In this document: positions 25,430-37,196 of the stretch, in pieces
Layout of the letters: each line of letters begins with the position of its first letter
How positions within the stretch are numbered: position 1 is the first letter of the stretch
Source of the DNA: Halisarca cf. caerulea
Taxonomy: Eukaryota; Porifera; Demospongiae; Chondrillida; Halisarcidae
Direction of reading: 5' to 3'
Assembly: GCA_963170055.1 (NCBI GenBank)
Contig: CAUJGJ010000040.1
Span: forward strand, 543,401-607,400
Length of the DNA stretch: 64,000 nt
Notes under the pieces: generated by a model
Seen by the model: the letters and a program-made list of their open reading frames with translations, nothing else
The model's database searches: none
What the model was told of the DNA's origin: nothing
Translations under genes and position numbers: made by a program

Positions 25430-28400
25430 AGGGTTCTATCCAGTGGGGGGTAGGGGGGAAGCTTCCACATGTACACTAAACTCTCCAGGTTCCATCCCCC
25501 CAAAAATTCCAACTGCAAATTGCTTTCACCGAAGGGCTATTCTCTATCCACGCCCCAACCCAAGCATTGACACACCTCGCTCCCAAACGCTTTGACAAAT
25601 GAGAAGAAAAAACAGAAATGGGACAAAATTGCCAATTTGTATAGCCATGCAGACCAAACAAGAGATCTCGTCCCTACACGGCAGAAGTAATCAACCTCGC
25701 TTTGATTGGTATCTAAAAATATTGTCTACAAAGAAGTTTTGCACTAATCATTTAAAATTTGTATTTTCATTTCTCATATTATACATGAACTACTCCTGCA
25801 ACTGTATAGTTCACCATTGGCATTCCTGGGAACATAATTATTGTTCACAGTCACTGTTCAACTCAACAATACACACGATGCAACAATGCCCATGATATGA
25901 CAATGTATACGTCGTGACATAGGCAGGTGAGCCCGCCAAAATATATATATATATATATGACTGATTAAGATGGCGGATAAGGTTGGCCACATGGCCCGTG
26001 ATAAAGTTTGATTTCCTTCATCTATCAGAATTGAAGCTCGAGCATCTACTTGACTAGACACATCCCAACTATGCATATTAATGAGACATTTAAGTATCAA
26101 AGGTACCCAATTCCTCTTTGCTGCTGCTTTTGTTGCCATTGTCGCTGGTGGTACGCACGTCATACCTGGATCTTCACAGAGAGGTATCTGCTCTGTTTGT
26201 CGCAGGGATAGGCCCCTCCTAACCAATGGTACAGTGAAAATCCACGGTCCGGTCGATGACCGATGCTTAGGATCTAGAAAGAGCCCACAAGTTCACTCCG
26301 AGGAGAGCAACAATGTGCCGCGTTCTCCTGTATCAAACGGGCTCGCGCAACCACCTTCTTCTCATTCTGGCAGCGGCTCGAGGTCCAGGTCCGCTACAAT
26401 TGACCTGGGGCCATTGGTTGGCAAAGTGCTCAAGAGAATTCCACGTTCATCTCGCTTACAAGTCGCCAAGAAATTCGCTTCGATTTTGGATGCTACCATT
26501 TATCACAACGACCCAGACTCCTGGGAACGTTTGTTTCTTTTCCCTATGAGATGTTTGCTTGTTCCTTCGAGGGGAGGAAAAAATGGAGAAATTTATCAGC
26601 TATCGTTAACTGGGCAGTTGAGGAAGAAGTAGACATTTATATTCCCCGCTCACCAGTCCTCAACAAACGCAAACCGCACCGACTGCTAGCAGCTAGAATC
26701 TCATCCAAGCTAGAGGAAGGTAGCTTCCGAGGAGCTGTCAGGATTGCTAGTTCTGCCGAGTCTTTCTGTTGCCCCAACGAGAATTCATTGAAATTGCTGC
26801 CAGAAAAGTACCCTTCTCCTTACCCTGACTCCAATTTACCTCCTTGTCATCTACCCAACACCACCCCTCTAACAGTGAACTCCCAGATTTTAGCATAAGC
26901 AATGTATGCCTTCCCCACTGGCTCGGCATGTGGCCATGATGGCATGTACCCACAGATTTTGAAGGACCTCATTTCTCCTTCCCTGGGCCTTGTTGCTGAA
27001 GCCCTTACCTCCTCGCTGACGAAGTTTGTCAACTTGGTGTTAATGGGCATTTTATAGTTCCCAAGGAAGCCCGCCAGTTCTTCTTCGGTGCAAGCCTCAT
27101 AGGTTTGAATAAAGTTGATGGTGGGGTGAGGCCTATTACCATTGGCTTTGCACTCCGGCGCTTAGTTAGCAAGTGTGCATGCACAATGGTGAGAGATGAA
27201 ATGCAGTTACTTCTTTCTCCTTCCCAACTGGGTTTCGGAGTTCCTCATGGTTTAGAAGCAGCGGTTCATGCAGGGAGGGCATATCTCTCAAGCATGGTAG
27301 CTGGAAATGCAATGCTAAAATTGGATTTCCGGAAAGCATTCAGCACACTGAGGAGAGACAAGATGCTAGAAGCTGTTTTAGATAAAGCCCCCAGTGTGTT
27401 TCCTCTTGCCCACTGCGCTTACAGCACCCATTCATTTCTATACTATGGGCAGAGGGATGTGATCATCTCTTCTGAAGGAGTACAGCAGGGTGATCCCTTG
27501 GGTCCGCTCCTATTTTGTCTTGCAATCCACGACCTGGTTGCTGCAATTCAAACCGAGTTTTCAGTTTTCTATCTCGATGATGGGACACTGAGTGGACCTG
27601 TGGATTGTGTCATGTCTGCTTTAACATCCATTGAGGACAGAGCCCAAAACCTAGGTCTAGAGCTGAATCACTCCAAGTCTGAGCTGATTTGTGTTGATAA
27701 CTCCACTAAGGAGTGTATACTGTCCTCCTTTCCACTGCTGAAGATTACTGACCCAGAGGATGCCATCAAGAAGAAAATCAGCAACCTGAAATTACTTGGG
27801 GAACGAATAAAAGAGATTCAAGCTCACAATGCTCTGTGCCTATTAAGAAGTGCCTTCACTCTGCCTAGGCTTCTGTTTCTCATTCGCACAGCCTCCTGCT
27901 TCCAGTCACATCTTCTTGCACAATTCGATCTCCTCCTGAGACATCTTTTAGAGTCCCTTTGCAACATCTCTCTAGATGACACTAGCTGGACTCAGGCCTC
28001 TCTTCCCATCAACTCAGGAGGCTTGGGGATTCGTTCTGCTTTCATGCTTGCATCTTGCACATTTCTGGCCTCTGCTGCAGGCAGCGAACCCTTATCCCTA
28101 GCCATCCTCCCTGAGCATTTCACATCGGTGAATCCTCATCTTAAAGAAAAAGCCCTCAGTCACTGGAAACAATCTTTGTCATCACCCAATGATACATCTC
28201 CTCCCTCAGGCCTATCAGCGTCTGTTTAGAAAACATGGGACAAACCTGTTGTGGATAGTTGTTTTTCCTCCCTTGTTGCCAAGGCTGACCCTCGAGGAAA
28301 GGTCCGCCTTCTTGCTTCCCAGCAAAAGGAGTCCGGAGCTTGGCTCTCAGCACCTCCAGTTACATCATTGGGGCTAAGGATGTCGAATGACACAATCCGT

Positions 28401-31400
28401 ATTGTCACTTCACTCCGCCTGGGCACCCTCATCTGCTTTCCACACGACTGCTCCTTATGCGGAAGTCACATCAACACTTCTGGGACTCACGGCTTGAGTT
28501 GTAGTAGATCTCCAGGGAGAATCCCAAGGCATAGTCATCTCAACAGATTAGTTAGAGATGCACTTTCCAACACACAAATTCCTGCCATTTTGGAGCCCCA
28601 GGGTTTGTCGCATACTGATGGTAAGAGACTTGATGGTCTGACGATCACCCCTTGGTCGAATGGCCACCCACTTGTGTGGGATGTAACTTGTTGGGACACC
28701 TTTGCTCCATCCCACATAGTATATTCTGCTACTGGGGCCGGAGTACTGGCTGATGTGGCAGGTCACCGCAAGAAAGTGACCTATGAGTACCAATAGCTTT
28801 TGAGACATCGGGGTCCATGGGAAAGGATGCTGTCACCTTTCTCCATCAGCTGGCATCACAAATGAGATTCATATCTCATGATGCCCTTAGGTATTTGAAA
28901 TTGTCCCAGAAAGTTAGTATATGCATTCAAAACTATAACTATGCATCAATCTTCGGTTGTAGTCAGTCTTTAGTTTGATTGTATTTAATTGTACAGTATA
29001 GGTCAATAAAAACTTTGCACTATAACACGTAAAAACAAGGAATTCAATAGTGATTGGCCGTGAATGATTGCAATCTAATAGCACTATGTCAGAAAAGATG
29101 CTGTGAATTCTCGTAAAAGTCGTCGAAAGTCCCCGTAATATATCCAAGCTACTTACGTACATACGTACTGTACTGATTAAAGATAGGTAACCAGCATCTC
29201 GCGTGTGACACGCAGATGGTTCGCATGTACTCGTGCGAGTAAAAAAATACACGCAAGTTAATACCCTTAAAAATGCCTCGAAAAGCAAACAAACCAGTGG
29301 AGAAGTGGCTGAAATATAAAGATACCGATAAAACAAACCATATAAACGTGAAACAAGACATAGGTTAGGCGGGGAGATCGCAGGTAGTCGTGAAGCGTAA
29401 TGCACGACACTATCGCGGTACCGTGCTCGATCTTATACATTGAACTCCGAATCAACTTTAGAACGCGCAACCTAACAGCCATGCGTAAGCAGCAGACCCA
29501 ACTGGGGAGGCTAAAAGAGAAAACTGCACCGGTACACTACAATCGACTGGGGCTACGGACATTCCATAGGCACTTACGTCATGATAACACAACAAAGATG
29601 GAGATACGTAGCAACGGCAACTACAAAAAATCTAAGGAGGGACTATAGGCAGTCACGATATATGCACATTCGTACCCGCAAGATCACAAGATAGCATCGA
29701 AGTGGCCAATTTCCAAAAATAAACCGTTACTTCAACGAGCAGCTGGGAAAGGACGAACTATCTTCGATTGAATTGGGAGGGGTATAGGGATATTCGCCAC
29801 GAGTTGATCCCAAGGTGGTATCCATGACTTTGTTCTTACAATCAACCGTCAATTCGCTCTCCGAAATAACACTTAATGTACTACAATTATACATTGAAAA
29901 TACCAGCTTATTAACACGTCGCCATTTTTACTCACACGAGTAACAATTCTACTCGCACGAGTAGTATTTTACGTTCATGTCACACGAGTGTAGCATGGCT
30001 ACCTATCTTTAATCAATACTGTACATACTAGGAAAGTTGCCGTGGTTTTCATTAAACGTGAAACACTGTGAATTCCAAGCAGCGTAAATTCACTGAGCAA
30101 TAAAACTTCTTAAATACGTGACTTAACTAAGCCAGCAAGTGTTAAGATCGATCGATCACGCTTTCAGGATGCCTTACTCCGAGTATCAGAAGCAACGAAT
30201 TCTTTATTGGTATAATCAAGGCTGCATTGCGTCGGGGATCCGCACCAAACTTCTCGAGGAAGGCTACAATTGCAGTACAGTTGGAATCCATCAGTTCATC
30301 AAGAGGTTCCTTAAAACAGGGACAATTGGAAGGAAGGAAGGTTCAGGAAGACCATCAAAAGTAAGAGGAGAAGTGGAACGACTTGTAGAAGCACAAATGC
30401 AATACGATGACGAAACAAGTGAGGCTCAGCTCCAAACCGTACTAAGGGCTCAAGGGCACAACCTATCTTTGAGTACGATTCTCCGCTGCAGGACAAATTT
30501 AGGCTGGAGTTCCAGAGGCACAGCCTATTGCCAGTTGATCCGCGAACAGAACAAGGTAATAAGATTGACTTGGGCAAAAGAGAATTTAGGGAAAGACTTC
30601 AACAACATTATATGGAAGGACGAGACAAGTGTACAACTGGAAAGTCACAGGCGCTTTTTCTGTAGGAAGAAAAGCCAGAAGCCACGATATCAGCCGTGGT
30701 ACATACGTCTTTCTTCATTCTCGTTCATTTTCTGCCCAACGCACGTGTGATTTAATATTGTTTACACAAATTTGTCGCGGTTAACCACTTCCACTTCGAT
30801 TGATTTTATACAGACCTAAGCACCCCCTGAAAGTCCATGTGTGGGGTGGCATTAGCTACCAAGGTAGGACAGGAATATGCATATTCGAAGGCAAAATGGA
30901 TGCTCAACTCTATGTGGAAATTTTGGACAAGACTTTACATCCCTTCATTCGGAACAAAATGCCTACAGCACACAGGCTAAGGCAAGACAATGACCCCAAA
31001 CATACATCTAGGCATGCTGCCCAGTTTTTTGCCAACAATGGGGTTAACTGGTGGAAGATCCCTCCAGAGTCCCCGGACCTTAATCCCATTGAAAATTTAT
31101 GCCACGAGCTGAAAGAATTTATCAGAAGAGTAGTAAAGCCAAAGAAAAAAGAAGAGTTGATCGATGGAATCACCAAGTTTTGGGAAACAGTGAATGTTGA
31201 AAAGTGCCACAAATATATTAGGCACATCCACCATGTAATTCCATTAGTTATTGAAAAGGATGGGCAAGCCACTGGTTTTTAATAATTATAATATTATTAT
31301 TACTATCGTAATGATTACACATGCTCCTTGTAAACACAGTAACAGTTATTATTATACAATGGCTTCCATGAAAAAAATACAAGATACATATTACATTTGA

Positions 31401-34196
31401 TGAGAAATTAGTTACTGTAACTACTACTTACAGTTACATTGTCACAGTGACAGTATTATACTTAAAATGTTTGATTTAGTTTTCTTCTTTCAAACTTGCA
31501 AGCCTGCCCTATTGTCTCCATACAAATCTTCCATGTTGGCTCCAAATCACCCTGATTGCAAAACATTTGAATAGCCCTCTTGATTGACATTAACTTTTCA
31601 AATCCAGGGCTTGAAGACCATTTGATCCTAGTGGAGTTCATTCTGACATGATTGGTCTACCAAAAACAGCCTCCCGTGCAATTTTCACTGCCAAGCGAGA
31701 GAGCTTGGCTTTCATATGGAACATTGGATATTTACGAATTACACTATCTATTGGGAGGAAAGAGTCACATGTGGCTGAACTGTCAGGTGTTGAAGCAATT
31801 GATGTGTGTGCAATGGTGGTGGCATGTGGAGCAATGGGCAGGGGATGAGTATTGGAGGCACTTGGAGCAACAGGTGAGGGCTGAGTAAAGTTGGGATATG
31901 GAGCAACAGATTAGGGCTGAGTAAAGTTGGGATGTGGAGCAACAGGTGAGGGCTGAGTAAAGTTGGGATGTGGAGCAACGGGCGAGGGCTGAGTAAAGTT
32001 GGGATGTGGAGCAACAGGCGTGGGCTGAGTAAAGTTGGCCTGTTATGCAACAGGTGAGGGCTGAGTAAAGTTGGCCTGTGAAGCAACAAGTGAGGGCTGA
32101 GTAAAGTTGGCCTGTGAAACAACAGGCAGGAGCTGAGTAAAGTTGGCATGTGGAGCAACAGGTGAGGGCTGAGTAAAGTTGGCATGTGGAGCAACAATGG
32201 GTGACAGCTGAGCCATGGAAGTGGTGGATACTTCCTGAGATACTGGGATATAACAACAGGACTTATCCTCAATGGGCGTTTGCTGAACAGCCAAGTGTGT
32301 AATTTCATGTCCAACTTCAAGTGTTTGCACACGTGTGAGCAAGTCTTGATGCTGCCTGTAAAGTTCATGATACATATCCTTCAAAGATACCATATCATCC
32401 CTCAATTCTTGGATTTCTTCCTTGTGCAATACATCGAGGGTCACTCCAGTGTTTTCTGGTATGCCATTATCGCAAATAGTTCCGGTGTTTTCTGGTATGG
32501 CATTATTGCAAATGGTTCCAGTGTTTTCTGGTATGGCATTATTGCAAATGGTTCCGGTGTTTTCTGGTATGTCATCATCACAAATGATTCCAGTGGTTTC
32601 TGATATGTCATCATAGCAAATAGTTCTGGTGGTTTCTGGTATGTCATCATTGCAAATGGTTCCGGTGGTTTCTGGTATGTCATCATTGCAAATGGTTCCG
32701 GTGTTTTCTGGTATATCCACATCTAAAATGGCTCTAGTGTTCTTCTTATTTCCAGTTGATACTGTATCCATTTCATAAGATACTACAGTAAGTATCTGTC
32801 CTGGTGTCTTCTTATTGCGATGTCTCTTATTGGCTGTGCCAGTTTCCACAGTGCTATGTTTCAAGGCCTTCTTTTGATTCTCACTGTCAGTTGGTATTTG
32901 AATGATCCTGTGATTGACATCCATTGAATGCTTCGTTGTTTTCTTTCCATGATTAGTAGTATCCGTGAGGGGCTCTTTTTGATGCTCATCAGATTGTCTG
33001 TGCTTCTGGTGAGTCCCAAGAAAGTCCTCCATCATTTTCCTAATAATAACAATGCTGGCTGTTCCTTTGAGCACCCCTTTATAAATGCGTCGCCCAAATT
33101 TGACGTTGACAAGGTCTCCTGGTTGTGCATCCTGATCAAGGATATCAGATCTCTTAACCATTGATACACTGTCTTCATCTGGCCAAAAGATGAGGCTGAA
33201 CTGGGAATCTGTATTCCAAAATAATAATTTTGACGTTATAGCAAATGAATTTTGATCAAATGTACATTTTTATAGTAATTTAATCTGCCAAACTTCGATA
33301 TAACGGTCAAACTCTCAGAGTCTGATAGTAAGCACTCCTTGCTCTGTCATTACCTCATGGCATACCATTTAAAGCACCTTGGATAGTAAGTAGTGATTGC
33401 TTTTTTCCTTCCCTTAAGGGTATTTACTATTTAAATAAGCATATTTACCAATCACTTTGGAGAAGGGTTTTCTATTTACAGTTTGACTATAAAATCATGT
33501 GCTACTATGTAGACAATCTATATAAAATGTACTGCACATAAGCACTAATCACTACGTGTATACATAAACCAGCATGGAAGTAGCGCACTATACAACAATA
33601 ATAATAATGTACATCTACGAATATCCACGTAGGTGCTTGAAACAAACATGGCGGCTTACCAGCTTTCTTCCCAGACTTCAGAGATGATGATCTGGTGGTC
33701 ATGGCTAACAAGCGAAGACAAAATCTTTAGCAGAACAGCTGCGTTTCAAATCAGAAGGAAGATAGCGTGAGCGTTTCATATACCCAAAGCGAAACGAAAC
33801 TTGCGAAAGGCACCTTTGATGGTGTTAAATAGAAGAATTTCATACCGTAAGTCTCCGTGGTTTATATCGTTATTCGCCATGAATTATCCAATGTGTACAG
33901 TCGTAAAATTCATTGTAGTCTGTCGTGAAGTAAATTGAGAACCTCCGTGAATTGATTGTGAAGCTTAATGAATTCTACAGGACTTTTCATGTGATTTTAC
34001 TCGTGAATTAGCCGTGAAAGTAATTATGTTAAGTTTTTTTGGACATATACCGTGTATTTTGTTTGTTTGTTTTCTCATCTTCACTCTCATGTATATGTAG
34101 TCAGTCTTTAGTTTGATTGTATTTCTTTTGTTTTCTTGTCTTTCCTTCTCACTATGTGTACATTATCACTGTAATAATAATAATTATTAATAATAA

Positions 34197-34227
<31 letters not shown>

Positions 34228-34775
34228 CTAGCAGGTAAGCCTGCCTTCGGCGGGCTCACCTTCTATGTCACGATGTATGCATGGTCGTATCATGTGCATT
34301 GTTGTATATATCGTGTGTATTGTTGAGTTGCATGAGCAATGACTGTGAACAATAATTATTATGTTTCCAGGAATGCCAATTGTGTACTATACGGTTGCAG
34401 GAGTAGTTCATGTATTATAATATGAGAAATGAAAATACAAATTTTAAATGATTGGTGCAAAACTTCTTTGTAGACAATATTTCTAGTTACCAAGTGAAGC
34501 GAGGTTGTTTACTTCTGCTGTGCAGGGACCTAATCTCTCGTTTGGTCTGCGTGGCTGTACAAATTGGCGATTTTGTCCCATTTCTGTTTTTTCTTAATGA
34601 AATGCTCATTTGTCAAAGAATTTGGGAGCAAGGCGTGTCAATGCTCGGGTTGGGGCGCGGATAGAGAATACCTTTCGGTGAAAACAATTTGCAGTTGGAA
34701 TTTTTTAGGGGGTGATAGGAGAGTCTGGTATACATGCATGTTGAAGCTTCCTCCCCCCCACTGAATAGAACCCTG

Positions 34776-34813
<38 letters not shown>

Positions 34814-34930
34814 GTGTGTGTGTGTGCGTGCGTGTGTGCATGCGTGTGTGTGGGAGAGAGAGAGAATGCATGCGTGTGTGTGTGCGTGCATGCGTGCGTG
34901 CATGCATGTGTGTGGGAGAGAGAGAATGCA

Positions 34931-34989
<59 letters not shown>

Positions 34990-37148
34990 AGATAGAATGC
35001 ATGTGTGTGTATGTGTGTGTGTTGTGTGTGGGGGGGTCTACCTAGGATAAAAATTTTGGGGTGGAAGCGTCCCCCCGCTCCCTCGCTAAATAGAAGCCTG
35101 GTATGTGTGTATATTATGTATGTGTGTGTGTGTGTGTGTATTCGCATGCGTGTGTGTGTGTGTGCATATTATCTATAGGCTCAATCGCGAGATTCTGCAC
35201 TTATTTGTGCACACCTAGTAATACTGCCTGGTGCATGCATCACTACTGATCAAGTTACATGATCCACTCCTTGGCTGTACAACATACAGCATCCCGTGGC
35301 AAAAACATGGAGTGCTCAAGTAAATGCCTACTTCTTGCACTGTTTGCCCTTGTGCTTTACTGTCATTGCAAAGCAGGGTCGAATAGGGAACTGCAGTCTT
35401 TTGAACGGGAAAGGCAGCTCACTAGCTGAGGGGGTTCTATCGTTGCTGCGCTGTTCTTGCGCCGATGCGATACGCCAATATGTCTCAGTCTACCCTTTGC
35501 CTGCCCGCCCTGAACTCTTGTATTTAAGTCCCATGGAGGCGTTGCGCCTTAGCCATCAAGACAATCGTTCGTCTAGTCTTCCACCTCCCCTAAACTCTGG
35601 CAATATGCAGAACTCGAAGGGTTGCGCCTTCGCGAAGTACATCTAATCTCCGGAATACCGCATACGCATTCTGTAAACGCTTACGAAAACATGGCGTCTT
35701 TTCCACACGGAGAAAATTCTTGTGGTGCTCTTCTCAGGCGGGGAGAATCGCCTTCCGTCTACCCCACCATGACACTCCCCATGAGGCTTCTCGAAAGTGT
35801 GCCGCTTTTCACATCGATCAAACTTGAGCTGCGGGAGGAGTTTGCAAACAGACAAATTCAGCTCTACGGAAATATACATGTAGATACACACACACATGAG
35901 ACCAGAATACATACATACATATGTCCATGTGCTCATACATATATACATGTTAGTTTTATTTTATTTACAATAGATTAAATTAAAACGAAAACTACACCTT
36001 NNNNNNNNNNNNNNNNNNNNNNNNNNNNNNNNNNNNNNNNNNNNNNNNNNNNNNNNNNNNNNNNNNNNNNNNNNNNNNNNNNNNNNNNNNNNNNNNNNNN
36101 NNNNNNNNNNNNNNNNNNNNNNNNNNNNNNNNNNNNNNNNNNNNNNNNNNNNNNNNNNNNNNNNNNNNNNNNNNNNNNNNNNNNNNNNNNNNNNNNNNNN
36201 ATACAATTAACGATGAAAGGAATAAAGACTGTAATAATGCAATACATACATAATGTACAGAAACAGGAGCACAATTACTCCTTACAACAACCTAAAATAT
36301 ATGTGGCATTAGAGTTTTAAATGCAGACAATGATGCACTGACACAATTTAGATAGGCTAGAGGATCATTGGTATGGCGACAGGTGCGTCTACCCAGCTAT
36401 TTAAAGAAACCCAGAGCATCCTTGCCAAAGGTACCTAATGATTCAAAAGCAATGAGTTGAAACCAATGTGAATGTATATATATATGTAATATATAACGTA
36501 TGGTCGGGAGGTTGGTAGCCGAAATATAGGTCTGAGGGCGCTTGACGTATTACCCGAAGCGCACAGCACCAAGGGGAATATAAGCGTCTGAGGTCCTATA
36601 TTTCGGCTACCGACTGACCGACTATACTGTACGTCATATACATAATGTATGGGATGATGAAGGAGAACAGAGATTCAGAAGCGTTTTGCACCTTCGGGGG
36701 GGATGCTTAGACCCTAAGGACCACATTTGGTCTCAAAGGAATGATCCTCTGAATTCAAAACAGCGAAAACCAAAATTGGAAGAAAACGCAAGTTTTGCTT
36801 CATTAGAGGAAGTAAAAGAAGCGGCAATGGCACATTCTGCCCAAGAACGCTTCAAATTCTAATCAAAAAAGTTTCTGACACCTTGGCATACTAAAACAAA
36901 GCTTTGTTACTTTCTTCAATTTCCTGAAGTTTGAAGGATACCCTTCATCGCTTCGAATCTGGAGACTGTTGAAGTCCAAAGTTTGACTGACACGAAATAA
37001 CGCTCAAACTTGTGGTCTTCTCCTTCAATTTTGATGTTAGAACGAAAAGTTGTCTTAAAAAACACAGGTAATTATTTTGAAAGTGGTCAATATGGCATAT
37101 ATTGACCACCTCTCCCATACTAAACTCCTATGGTTGTGCAATCATCAT

Positions 37149-37196
<48 letters not shown>

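Larger units (their letters stand above)
31462..33711 (-). pseudogene. BEN-like domain gene carried by element 2, with stops
   Basis: Exon 1 (33711-33660) encodes [14 protein letters not shown] after an optional upstream Met; a GTAAGC donor and an AATACAG acceptor lead to exon 2 at 33208 ([37 protein letters not shown]). Then come a basic linker (KRHRNKK), about eight 12-residue units of the type [12 protein letters not shown], a coiled coil ([20 protein letters not shown]), about ten units of the type [12 protein letters not shown], and a C-terminal segment [19 protein letters not shown] followed by LQALDLK and AIQMFCNQ. The latter resembles a BEN domain. Stops at about 32043, 31910 and 31650 and a frameshift near 31600 break the end. 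It converges on the transposase gene. Confidence 0.68.
28994..34054. mobile_element. Two-gene Tc1/mariner element with BEN-like gene (element 2)
   Basis: Left end CAGTATAGGTCAATAAAAAC, right end (reverse complement) CACGGTATATGTCCAAAAAA, both followed by CTT-rich sequence and flanked by TA. It is inserted in the 3' part of the non-LTR element. It carries an intact-looking transposase (+ strand, one intron) and a convergent BEN-like gene (minus strand, one intron). A MITE (29168-30021) is nested near its left end. Total 5061 bp including the MITE. The terminal repeats are less similar to each other than in element 1. Confidence 0.8.

Noticed and set aside
31748..32368. Minus-strand frame of repeated [12 protein letters not shown] units
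   Set aside because: It is the minisatellite read in a different frame from the BEN-like gene; the FTQ frame continues on both sides into meaningful sequence.
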